Source: Archivesica marissinica
Taxonomy: Eukaryota > Mollusca > Bivalvia > Venerida > Vesicomyidae
Assembly (NCBI GenBank): GCA_014843695.1
Contig: CM026403.1
Coordinates: forward strand, 72,742,152 to 72,806,151
Direction: 5' to 3'
Length of the DNA: 64,000 nucleotides
Below, in pieces: positions 34,739 through 45,800 of the stretch; position 1 is the stretch's first letter; every line of letters starts with the position of its first letter. The notes beneath the pieces are model-generated. The model was not told the origin of the DNA, did not search any database, and worked only from the letters and a program-made list of their open reading frames with translations. A program made the position numbers and the translations under genes.

Positions 34739-35161
34739 CTAGTTCCCAATCGGTCAAAGTCGGAACTCTTTCCGTCTCAATTTTTGTATTTATGAGAATG
34801 GAGTTTCACACAGCAGAGTGTACCATGCATGCTATTCTCAAAGTATCGGTGACTGGTCGATTCTTCATATCCCTCTTGGGGACATTGAACTAGGTAGCAG
34901 ATTTAGTCATACTAGGCAGACTTTACATGCAACCTCTTTAGTTTCTTTCTACAGTCACTTTGGCGAGCACACATAGACTCGCTACATCATGGGCCTTCAA
35001 TGATCAGGCCTCTTTGGATAATACCTTAATGGAGGCTTCGTGTTATCTCGCTCCTTAAAAGCGTCTCGGAGTGACACTCATTTTCCTTGTGTGCCAGGCA
35101 GTAGTTTCAACTACTGTTTAATTCCTCCTGATTACTAAGTGTCAATTTTCGCAGGTGTAAG
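34739..35161 (+). pseudogene. DIRS-like retrotransposon, continued after the gypsy insertion
   Basis: Continues the RT reading (PNRSKSELFPSQ), followed by segments like LGRLYMQPL and LATSWAFNDQASLDNTLMEA typical of the DIRS RT/RNase H region. Several stops and frameshifts. Confidence 0.55.
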
Positions 35162-35663
35162 TGTGACATTATGAGTTGTACACCATGGGATATTAAATGC
35201 TCTTCAGGCTAAATGATAGTTAAGATGTCCATATATAGAAGTGTACGCACAATTGGGTATCGTCCTGTCTGTCTCTCTGCATGTAGTCTAAAGTAATGTT
35301 AATAAGTGGACGGGAATATTGGTTGCTAACTTGGGAAGATCTGAGATAGAGACGAGAGTCTGGATACAGTGTGTTATGAACTAGCTGGGCGCTGAGAGCT
35401 AGGATATTTCGTAATATGATGCTAATTTGTAACTTTAACCAGCCTGGAAATGGCTACGGCTAAAGCATGTGTGGGAAACACGTTGTTACCATAATTATAA
35501 GGAAGCCGTTACGTAATGCGGATACTTTGAGACTATTTGATGTAGAGTGTTATATTGTGTGGACACTGTTGTAATTATTTGAGAGTAAATATGTTGTAGT
35601 ATTCCACCGGCTTGTGTTATGAACTAGATCACCGAACGTAGAACCTGGGTTGATAATGTTACA
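35162..35663. repeat. Candidate solo LTR
   Basis: Begins TGTGACATTAT and ends ATAATGTTACA, near-perfect inverted LTR-type termini, about 500 bp apart. The 3' part has LTR-like features, with a purine-rich GAGAGTAAATATG followed by GGCTTGTGTTATGAAC. Flanks TAAG and TTAG differ by one base, so a target duplication is not secure. Confidence 0.4.
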
Positions 35664-36187
35664 TTAGGCGATTCATCTATATACTATTATGGTAATGACA
35701 AACAACTACTATCTTGCAAGATTGTGGTTTGTTACATACACCTCCTACATGGGCTAGAGACCGGTAGTAATTAAGTAGAGAGATTGCGTGGTGAATCAGT
35801 TCTTGAGAGTGTACCAGAGTCGACAGGTAGCCATATCAGGTAATGCTACTAAAATGGAGTTTTTAAAGTAAGACTAATTTTAGCTATATAATACAAGTTT
35901 ACCCGATACAATTGAAAACTCCATATTTACCATCAATATTGTCTTATACATGTACCAATATAATCGTGCATAATATGTACAAATACACACATTTATGGCA
36001 ATACCCTCATGTAGGCCTACTACTAGCCTGGGTTTTAAGACTGTTGATTTTTCACCAATTTACTTCTGAAACTCAATACGGCACAATTAATGATCTCGGT
36101 ATTCAAATATATTTATATGACTGACCAGGCAAAATATATCAACGCCTGTTCCCAGGCTAGCCTATTACTAGATATTCGGACGGTGCA
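35664..36187. other. Unassigned stretch
   Basis: No recognisable gene; possibly more decayed retrotransposon. A short plus-strand frame at 35912-36124 has no domain. Confidence 0.4.
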
Positions 36188-36338
36188 TAGTGTGGCATCC
36201 GTGGTCCAATGGTAGAGCGTCGGATTTGGAATTGAACGGTCCGGGTTCGATACTCAGTCAGGCCACGTTGTAGTGTCATTGAGCAAGGCACCTCATACAC
36301 ATTGCTTAGTACTGGTTAACCGCTATGGTCGGCTAAGC
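36188..36338 (+). mobile_element. SINE-C-related copy, left part (split by the MULE)
   Basis: tRNA-like head with CCGTGGTCCAATGGTAGAGC (A-box region) and CCGGGTTCGATACTC (B-box), then AGTACTGGTTAACCGCTATG, which matches the SINE-C body at 54657-54930. It continues after the MULE at 38970 with GCATGCCCAGGAAAACATG. Confidence 0.7.
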
Positions 36339-36894
36339 GAATCCGGGACAAAATGCCACAGGACAAAATGCCACAGGACATAATGCCACAACATTGGCTA
36401 GGACATTATGCCACAGGACAAAATGCCACAGGACAAAATGTCACAATACGAAATAAAAGACAAAATGCCACACTATTTCAAATCATTATTTTTTACAGTA
36501 TATATCCATATCTACAGCAATGTCACACTACAAAAATGGAAATATTATCACTATTTACAGTAATAACTAATATGATGATATATTAATAGGGTGTGCCTAT
36601 CCGAAGCCTATCCAACGTTTAATACATACATAATGAAGGTAGCTTAAAGAGGGACCTGTACACCCATCCCTTGTACTTAAGTAAGATTTTTATTTATTAA
36701 GTTTCATTTTAATACTGAGCATTCCCCAAGTATAATACTAATTAATACTAATTTAGCATGTTTAATAATGAATATCACAAAATGCCTTCCCCAAGTTAAA
36801 TGCTAATTTATATCATCTTGATCATTAATCAATCATATCACAAAATATAATTAATGGCTAATATTAATATCACACAGTAAAAATTATATCAACA

Positions 36895-37140
36895 AGCACA
36901 AGATTATAATCCATAGTCTATGAATAGATTCACAAGATTAGTATCCACAGTTTATAGAGTCACAAGATTAGTATCCACAGTTTGTGAATATAGTCACATA
37001 TTAATCATATCACACAGTAAAAATTATATCAACAAGCACACGATTATAATCCACAGTCTATGAATAGAGTCACAAGATTAGTATCCACAGTTTATGAATA
37101 GAGTCACAACATTATAATCCACAGTTTATGAGTAGAGTCT
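36895..37140. repeat. Degenerate short repeats inside the MULE
   Basis: Imperfect tandem segments of about 34 bp (ACAAGATTAGTATCCACAGT, then TTATGAATAGAGTC) next to the 3' end of the transposase frame, with a 60-bp duplicate of ACACAGTAAAAATTATATCA. Confidence 0.7.
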
Positions 37141-37145
37141 CAATG

Positions 37146-38510
37146 TCACTCATTTCCCTCCTGGTTTTGGTTATTGACCGGCTTCCAACGAATATTGGAT
37201 GCACAACATTCCTCTTTCTGGAGTGCATCGATTAGCACCCACACTGATGGATGCTGGTAGCCGACTAGGTGAGTGAAGCGGTTGTTCCAACCCTCACACT
37301 GGTTGTTTGTCTTTGGCTCCCCATCCAAAGTGGCTTGATGTACATTCCAGAGTTGAGGAGGATACATGGGTTGCACTCGTTTTATCCTAATACCAACTTG
37401 TCCATGAGCAGGCTGAGCACGACGGTAAGATCCAGTCACGTAGGTCTTGTCAAAATAAGCCAGCAGAGGTTGAGCATCCCGAGGAACAATCTCCCTGAGG
37501 TGATCCAGCCCAGCTTCCATATCCTCAAGTGGAAGGAAAGCCAGTCCATCGAGTTGACCGCAAAACAGCTTAAAATCCTCATCCAGATGGTACTTGGGAT
37601 CGAGTCCTAGCTCCTGGATCTTGCGCCATGTCGCCTGAGTCAGATGGTAAAAGCACCCACGGATATTCAATTCTCCAAACACTTGGCGCAGTGCCTTGAT
37701 CACACCTTGCTCGAAATCACACAGGATAGTAGATGGTTCTGGATATAGTTCTTGAGTCTCGCAATAATCCAAAACTGCTCGGAATAGTTCTGCATAGGAC
37801 TGTTGTGACTTGCGTTGCAGAAGGGCATACACTGTACTGACACCAGTATTGCCCAATGGCACTCGAATGACGTAAAGCTGCATAAAACCCATGGGAGCCA
37901 TGGAAAAGTTACCATCCACGAACCACGTATCAGCAGCAGCTAACAACCTTAAAGCACAAGGTGAACCGAATACAATAATCCGAGCATCAGCATCCTGTCC
38001 ATTGTCATATATGAGAAACTGTTCAGGGTTAGGGCCAGCAGTATTAGCCCACACTCCATCAATAACAAGATCCTCGATGGAATCAGGCACAGGAGGATGT
38101 TGACTGGATCTAGCCCTGCGAATCATACGTTTAACACTATCTTCCTTGCCAAAGAGAAGTCGGGCATCCTCGGCAAGGTGTGACATAGTTTGGGCGACCA
38201 AATGACTAGGCTTGTCCCTGGTTTGCCCAGCCACATCATTGAGAGATGATCTTGCCTTAGTAGCCTCAACCTTCAGAACATTACCATCATGGTTATGCTC
38301 TAATACTGGCACAGGATTGGTAACTGTCAATGATGTTGTGAGACTGCCTTTACAATGATTAGTCCTCTTAACACAAGTCCACCATATATGATGCTTTCTA
38401 GCCACTTTCTTGGTGTACATACATCCATTGAAACAGAGCTTTTGGCCTCCCTTGTTAGTAGTGATAATCTCCATGACTGATACAGAACTGATGGTGGTGC
38501 CTGTGTCCAC
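37146..38510 (-). CDS. FLYWCH-MULE transposase
   Basis: 454-residue frame without interruption, starting at the ATG at 38510. Residues about 10-75 look like a FLYWCH zinc finger, with candidate ligands C46, C53, H72 and H74 (WWTCVKRTNHC, LEHNHDG), a DNA-binding domain common in animal MULEs. The MULE catalytic domain follows: D199 in TWFVDGNFSMAP, D265 in ILCDFEQG and E406 in NNQCEGWNNRF form the expected DDE set, with GCFYHLTQATWRKIQ between them. The gene occupies the centre of a 2.6-kb element with intact ends, so it may be autonomous. Frame and catalytic residues are seen; activity is inference. Confidence 0.88.
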   Translation of the reverse strand: MDTGTTISSVSVMEIITTNKGGQKLCFNGCMYTKKVARKHHIWWTCVKRTNHCKGSLTTSLTVTNPVPVLEHNHDGNVLKVEATKARSSLNDVAGQTRDKPSHLVAQTMSHLAEDARLLFGKEDSVKRMIRRARSSQHPPVPDSIEDLVIDGVWANTAGPNPEQFLIYDNGQDADARIIVFGSPCALRLLAAADTWFVDGNFSMAPMGFMQLYVIRVPLGNTGVSTVYALLQRKSQQSYAELFRAVLDYCETQELYPEPSTILCDFEQGVIKALRQVFGELNIRGCFYHLTQATWRKIQELGLDPKYHLDEDFKLFCGQLDGLAFLPLEDMEAGLDHLREIVPRDAQPLLAYFDKTYVTGSYRRAQPAHGQVGIRIKRVQPMYPPQLWNVHQATLDGEPKTNNQCEGWNNRFTHLVGYQHPSVWVLIDALQKEECCASNIRWKPVNNQNQEGNE

Positions 38511-38869
38511 CTTACTTTTATTCTGAGTGAAGCCACCCCATCATGTAACAACAAAAAGATTATAAAAAGACTGGTTGTGTGTAATTAATATTCAATTAAT
38601 AATAATCAAATTAGAAACAGCTGTGACTAGTTGTTAAATTACCATAGAGTTGATATAGAAGGGGCTTCCGTAATTAACACTACAAAGTAGAAATAGGAAG
38701 ACCATACATTTAGATGTGACTTCAATTAAATTACCATAGTGTTGGTATAGACATCACAGGGGCGTCTGTGAGTAATTAACACTGAGCTGATATGATAAAC
38801 TAGTAAAAACTGTATGTGGTTTCCTTTAATTAATGAAGTACAAACTGCAATTAAGAATGGCTGTGGTTT
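38511..38869. other. MULE 5' flank of the transposase
   Basis: AT-rich non-coding. A segment with ATTAAATTACCATAG and TAATTAACACT is present twice (near 38635-38690 and 38725-38790). Confidence 0.45.
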
Positions 38870-38969
38870 CTTTATTTATTTATAAAAAAAGTGTGGCAAT
38901 ATGTCCAGCATTTTTAACTGTGGCATTTTGTCCTGTGGCATTATGTCCCGTGGCATTTTGTCTGGATAC

Positions 38970-39020
38970 CGGCTAAGCATGCCCAGGAAAACATGTCTAG
39001 GTCCCCGCAAGGAGTTTGAC
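38970..39020 (+). mobile_element. SINE-C-related copy, right part
   Basis: CGGCTAAGCATGCCCAGGAA continues the SINE interrupted at 36338 (compare CCTGCCCAGGAAAGG in the copy at 54657-54930). Confidence 0.55.
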
Positions 39021-39218
39021 ATTAATGGTACATACATGTATACATTAATGGTACATACATACATGTACCGTATACATACCGTGTCTGAAAGGTGTATTGG
39101 TATGAAATGAAATTTGCTGTCAAAAGTAGGCTTGTGAAGTCATATTAATAATAATTAGGGGAGGCAACTTGGTTTACGTGTTTTCTGTTACTTTTATGTT
39201 TAAAAAATGTTTTAATTT

Positions 39219-39683
39219 TTAGGTCAGACACCGCTATTGCAATTTCCATAGGCCACCATTATAACACACAGTGCCATTAGATTTCCCCCAAAAATAGTTT
39301 GGCACAAAAGAGAGTAGTTTTCAACAGAATGGCCTTTGAGCCACAGGAAAATGTCAAATTTCAATGGGGTTGACCGATTGCGTTTTTGTATATTTCCCAC
39401 TAAAGGCACCCACCCCCTACTCTGAAGGTAATTTGGTGGTGAATGTTGCACTGACACCTGCATTTATAATATGCTGTTTATTTGTCACCAAATAGTCTGC
39501 AAATATTTTTAAATATTCCAAAATGCAGCTCATATATTGTATTTTAATATTTAGAAGTCAGTTTCAATATTTGTGGCAATACCTACTCAGCCAATCAGTT
39601 CATGTATCAATAACTCTTAAGGGCTTCCCTACACTTTTTCAACCAATCCCAGACCACTATATCAATAACACCGTCTGACCTAA
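39219..39683. mobile_element. Candidate MITE next to the RUSF1 start
   Basis: TTAGGTCAGAC (39219-39229) and GTCTGACCTAA (39673-39683) are perfect inverted repeats about 465 bp apart. No target duplication was recognised. Its right end is only 66 bp from the preferred RUSF1 start codon. Confidence 0.45.
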
Positions 39684-39749
39684 AGAGTGCCATGAATGCG
39701 TAACGCAATTTACAGTAGCGTCAGCATTTTTACATTGGCATCAGAAACT
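39585..39749 (+). promoter_or_regulatory. Presumed RUSF1 promoter / 5' UTR
   Basis: CCAAT boxes in AGCCAATCAG (about 39589) and AACCAATCCC (about 39640). A four-codon upstream frame (ATG AAT GCG TAA at 39692) precedes the preferred start. An in-frame ATG at 39696 could extend the protein by 18 residues. Placement is inferred from position only. Confidence 0.4.
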
Positions 39750-39869
39750 ATGGAGGAATCGTATGGTACGACATCTCTTCGACGTCATTACACACGTGGG
39801 GAGGATGGAAGATTGCGAGTGACCAGCAGAAAACCCAGTAGATTTGTGTCTCTGTCGCATTTTTTTACG
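39750..39869 (+). CDS. RUSF1: RUSF1 exon 1
   Basis: Begins MEESYGTTSLRRHYTRG and ends SLSHFFT before GTATTG. A at -3 and G at +4 of the ATG favour this start. The sequence is only weakly conserved in the family; the call rests on position, frame and phase 0 joining to exon 2 (FFT then TVFLPQG). Confidence 0.6.
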
Positions 39870-42800
39870 GTATTGCATAATAATGATAATTTGGAATGGT
39901 CTGTTATAATCTTCAGATAAGATTTAAAAAAAGCCTCGAGAGTCCTCATTCCAGTAGGATGCATTATGGGTATATCGCGGTATGTAGAGACAAGAGTGGT
40001 GGAACTATGCTTCGCGTATTCCTATGCTCTGCGTATTTTCATCCGTATTTAAATAGTTTTAGGCTAATTTCGCTGACAGAGCTGAAGCATGGTTCAATAT
40101 CTTCCGTTGAGTGCATCGGTAGGCTGATGCAACTGTCACCGTGACTGGTCCAGCAGACGAATATAAACAAGCAAATCATTGGGAGAATATTTTAAAAAAT
40201 AACAAGTACACCGTGCAAAGATGCCCTGAAGTCTTCAGTTCCCCATATAAACGGGTGGCGACCGACACCGTTGAGATAGCTGTATTGAGCAGCAAGGTCA
40301 CGTGATGAAGCTAAAACTGTCAACAAGAGGGATTTGAAAGTTGTTTTCACGACTTAAGAAAACAATAATATACGGCAAGTGCAATTAACATTTTATACTG
40401 GTCATTATATGTGGGATTTACGCCGAGCATAGGTTCCACCACTATGCTACTGCAAGCACAACAATTCTTGGACCGTCTGCTCGGCTAAGCTCTGTGTATC
40501 GGTAGGTCACGTGACAATTGTTTCACTGTTAGGAAAGGTGTATGCGTTATATATCGTTGAATACCGGGTTCCGACGCATCTAACAATGGCGTAACAGAAA
40601 ACGACTGAACTCATGTAAATAGTGTATTACCTGTATAAATAGTGTATTACCTGTGTAAATAGTGTATTACCTGTGTAAATAGTGTATTACCTGTATAAAT
40701 AGTGTATTACCTGTATAAATAGTGTATTACCTGTAAATAGTGTATTACCTGTATAAATAGTGTATTACCTGTATAAATAGTGTATTACCTGTAAATAGTG
40801 TATTACCTGTATAAATAGTGTATTACCTGTATAAATAGTGTATTACCTGTATAAATAGTGTATTACCTGTAAATAGTGTATTACCTGTATAAATAGTGTA
40901 TTACCTGTATAAATAGTGTATTACCTGTATAAATAGTGTATTACCTGTAAATATAGTGTGTTACCTGTATAAATAGTGTATTACCTGTATAAATAGTGTA
41001 TTACCTGTATAAATAGATCCTTTTCTACATATTCAACGTGAGAAATTATGTTTAGTACGCTTATTTAGTGTCAAAATATCACATGGACTCATGCCGCTAT
41101 TGGGAATTCCTCTGAGCTGATAAATGTCTATAACGATGCATTTCATTGGTTGACTATTATGACTAATGACGTTTTAAATATAGTTCATTCACTCTCCTGT
41201 ATCTGCTCTGCGCATTACAGGTATTTTACGTCATCTCAAACTAGCCTGCATCACTAAATTACATAAAATCTGAGTGTACAACATGCCTTTAATTAATTAT
41301 GCTAATAAACAGGAAAATTGACCCTGTTTATAGCTATGAACAATTTGAAAATAATAACATTTAACTAGAAATTATGCCTTGCTTTTGTCCTTTATAGCAC
41401 TCCCAGTCTCCTGTACATGCATAAAAGCAGTGGCCATAGAAGTTGGTGTATACTGTTTATTCTTGCGTTTGGGAGCCTGCACATATATTTGTTGGGTTCT
41501 CTATGTTACTATCACAGAGGGACATAACAAACACTTTACATAAGCGACCACAATTACAGATCATAGAACGTTATTAATATTATTGCTGGTGTGACGTTCA
41601 AACATTCTTTCAAAAATATTTGTTTATGTGTGCCACTAAACAAGTCGCAACTTTCTCAGTTGGTAAACATATCGAGTTGAAATTTTGCGGATTCTGCTTT
41701 CAGACTGTTTTCTTACCACAAGGATATCCCGACAGTGTCAGCGAGGACTACATCAACTATCAGATCTGGGACACTGTACAGGTAATTCTAAACTTTAATA
41801 CTGGCATCATCAAATTCAGTTAAAATAAATAAAATGTGGGGCAGATGGGTTATAGATGTTGACCTGCATAACTGCAGCTGTTCTCATTGTTCGGATACCA
41901 CTAAGTGTAGATTCTTTCATATTAGGTTCTTGTTCGTACCTCCACACCGTGCACGTCGGGAACAAGGCACAGCTCACAGCAGGAAATTGGATCACCTGTT
42001 CCGAAGTGACCAATCCACGCCGCTGACGCATACGGACGAGGACCCGCATCGACTCTTTTTGAGTGTCAGACACTGTGGCGTTGAAGAGGCGACGAGTGAC
42101 TGGGTAGGAGAAGACGGCAGTGGCAGTCGTTTCGCGTGGATGGCGCACTCGTCGCCTCGAACTCTTTTATCTGTCTCCAACAACGGGCGAGCGGTTGGAG
42201 ACGGAGGGATGCGACCTCGACCCCGGATGTGTCAACGGGGTGGACAACGACGGAACAACCGAGCCATTTTGCTGCTGTGAGCCGACTAATCGTGGAGGAT
42301 GTGGCCCTGAAAAGGATCGCTTATAGACCAGGACTTGTCACCCTGGCACAGAAAGAAGGAAGGAGCCATCTGAGGATGTCATCATAAGCATCACAGAGAA
42401 TAATCGTCTTAGAAAGCTCGTCCATATGGTTTACCGGTGGCGAGGGTAAATAAACGTATATCATCATCAACAGCCTAATGGTTATAGATGTTGACCTGCA
42501 TAACTGCAGCTGTTCTCATTGTTCGGATACCACTAAGTGTCGATTCTTTCATATTAGGAAATTATCTTAGCTGCCTTGGAGAAGGTCAGTTGTTTAACAT
42601 GGGTGCTCGACCGTGCATGAAATACTGCCCAAAAGATTTCAGTCTTCCTCCACCAGCTAAAAGCTGAAACTGTCGGACCATGAGTGCCCAGGAAGTGTTG
42701 AAGTGCATTAGGCATTAATTCTGCTACTGTACAGTTGGCTGCCCAGGCCGTATTGAAGGGATATGGTGTAGGGCATTAATTCTGCTACTGTAACTGGCCT

Positions 42801-45800
42801 GCCCAGGACGTGTTGAAGGGATATGGTGTAGGGCATTAATTCTGCTACTGTAACTGGTCGCTGCCCAGCGTGTTGAGGATATGGTGTAGGGCATTAATTC
42901 TGCTACTGTACGGTCCTGCCCAGGACGTGTTGAAGGAATGGTGTGGGCATTAATTCTGCTACTGTAGACTGGTCGCTGCCCAGGACGTGTTGAAGGATAT
43001 GGTGTAGGGCATTAATTCTGCTACTGTACAGTTGGCTGCCCAGGACGTGTTGAAGGATATGGTGTAGGGCATTAATTCTGCTACTGTACAGTTGGCTGCC
43101 CAGGACGTGTTGAAGGATATGGTGTAGGGCATTAATTCTGCTACTGTACAGTTGGCTGCCCAGGCCGTGTTGAAGGGATATGGTGTAGGGCATTAATTCT
43201 GCTACTGTACAGTTGGCTGCCCAGGCCGTGTTGAAGGGATATGGTGTAGGGCATTAATTCTGCTACTGTACAGTTGGCTGCCCAGGCCGTGTTGAAGGGA
43301 TATGGTGTAGGGCATTAATTCTGCTACTGTACAGTTGGCTGCCCAGGACGTGTTGAAGGGATATGGTGTAGGGCATTAATTCTGCTACTGTACAGTTGGC
43401 TGCCCAGGACGTGTTGAAGGATATGGTGTAGGGCATTAATTCTGCAACTGTACAGTTGGCTGCACAGGACGTGTTGAAGGATATGGTGTAGGGCATTAAT
43501 TCTGCTACTGTAGACTGGTCCTGCCCAGGACGTGTTGAAGGGATATGGTGTAGGGCATTATTCTGCTACTGTAGACTGGCCTGCCAGGACGTGTTGAAGG
43601 ATATGGTGTAGGGCATTAATTCTGCTACTGTACAGTTGGCTGCCCAGGACGTGTTGAAGGATATGGTGTAGGGCATTAATTCTGCTACTGTACATTGGCT
43701 GCCCAGGACGTGTTGAAGGATATGGTGTAGGGCATTAATTCTGCTACTGTACAGTTGGCTGCCCAGGACGTGTTGAAGGATATGGTGTAGGGCATTAATT
43801 CTGCTACTGTAGACTGGTCGCTGCCCAGGACGTGTTGAAGGATATGGTGTAGGGCATTAATTCTGCTACTGTAGACTGGTCGCTGCCCAGGACGTGTTGA
43901 AGGATATGGTGTAGGGCATTAATTCTGCTACTGTAGACTGGTCTCTGCCCAGGACGTGTTGAAGGATATGGTGTAGGGCATTAATTCTGCTACTGTAGAC
44001 TGGTCGCTGCCCAGGACGTGTTGAAGGATATGGTGTAGGGCATTATTTCTGCTACTGTACACTGGTCATACATTTTCAGGCATTTGCCAGCAGTATTACA
44101 GGAACGTTGGCTGCCCAGGCTGTGTTGAAGGGATATGGTGTTGGGGACGAGTCGGCTACTGTTTTGGGTGCCACATTAACCTGGCTTTTCAAAGGTCTGT
44201 CTCATCGTCATAGTTCGTGTAAATTAATAAAATTCAACGTTGCCACTTCTCTCTCCCTCTTGGCGATGAATTCCACCAGGAATGAAGTCTCAAGAGGGAA
44301 TATAAGTTGTAAGAACTTGTTTCGCAATCAAGCTAAAATAAATTGTATAAACTAAAAGATTTAAGTGGTCAATATAGGGCCACAATCTAATAATGTTGAG
44401 TTAATGTAGAAAATATTGCTGTACAGTATGGGGAGTCAATCTAGTCATGTTGAGTTAATGTAGAAACTATTGCTGTACAGTATGGGGAGTCAATCTAGTC
44501 ATGTTGAGTTAATGTAGAAACTATTGCTGTACATACAGTATGGGGAGTCAATCTAGTCATGTTGAGTTAATGTAGAAACTATTGCTGTACAGTATGGGGA
44601 GTCAATCTAGTCATGTTGGGTTAATGTAGAAACTATTGATGTACAGTATGGGGAGTCAATCTAGTCATGTTGAGTTAATGTAGAAACTATTGCTGTACAG
44701 TATGGGGAGTCAATCTAGTCATGTTGAGTTAATGTAGAAACTATTGCTGTACAGTATGGGGAGTCAATCTAGTCATGTTGAGTTAATGTAGAAACTATTG
44801 CTGTACAGTATGGGGAGTCAATCTAGTCATGTTGAGTTAATGTAGAAACTATTGCTGTACATACAGTATGGGGAGTCAATCTAGTCATGTTGGGTTAATG
44901 TAGAAACTATTGCTGTACAGTATGGGGAGTCAATCTGTTTGTGCATTTATGATGTGTGTTTTATGATGTGTATATTTATGATGTGTATATTTATGATGTG
45001 TGTATTTATGATGTGTGTATTTATGATGTGTGTATTTATGATGTGTATATTTATGATGTGTGTATTTATGATGTGTATATTTATGGTGTGTGTGCATTTA
45101 TGATGTGTATATTTATGATGTGTATATTTATGATGTGTGTATATATGATGTGTGTGCATTTATGATGTGTATATTTAAGGTGTGTGTGCATTTATGATGT
45201 GTATATTTATGATGTGTATATTTATGATGTGTGTATTTATGATGTGTGTATTTATGATGTGTGTGCATTTATGATGTGTGTGCATTTATGATGTGTATAT
45301 TTATGATGTGCATATTTATGATGTGTGTGCATTTATGATGTGTATATTTATGATGTGTGTGCATTTATGATGTGTATATTTATGATGTGTATATTTATGA
45401 TGTGTGTATTTATGATGTGTGTATTTATGATGTGTGTGCATTTATGATGTGTATATTTATGATGTGTATATTTATGATGTGTATATTTATGATGTGTGTA
45501 TTTATGGTGTGTATATTTATGGTGTGTGTATTTATGGTGTGTATATTTATGATGTGTATATTTATGATGTGTGTGCATTTATGGTGTGTGTGCATTTATG
45601 ATGTGTATATTTATGATGTGTATATTTATGATGTGTATATTTATGGTGTGTATATTTATGACTGTATATATTTATGAGGTTATATTTATGATGTATATAT
45701 TTATGAGTATATATTTATGAGGTGTATTTTATGGTGTATATATTAGTGGCGTGTATATATTTATGATGTATATATTTATGAGGTATATATTTAGATGTAT

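Larger units (their letters stand above)
36339..38969 (-). mobile_element. MULE (Mutator-like) DNA transposon
   Basis: Flanked by a perfect 9-bp target duplication CGGCTAAGC (36330-36338 and 38970-38978), the size expected for MULEs. The ends form an inverted repeat of about 27 bp sharing GACAAAATGCCAC. Additional copies of the GGACA(A/T)AATGCCACA block lie just inside each end (four or five on the left, three on the right), in inverted orientation between the two ends. It carries one intact transposase frame on the minus strand. It sits in a SINE-C-related copy. Confidence 0.88.

Noticed and set aside
36188..36262. Functional tRNA gene
   Set aside because: Only A- and B-box similarity; SINE-C-type body follows.
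41834..42387. Plus-strand frames of 148, 68 and 83 codons as genes
   Set aside because: They overlap one another within the 553-bp insert, have no domain and lie in RUSF1 intron 2.
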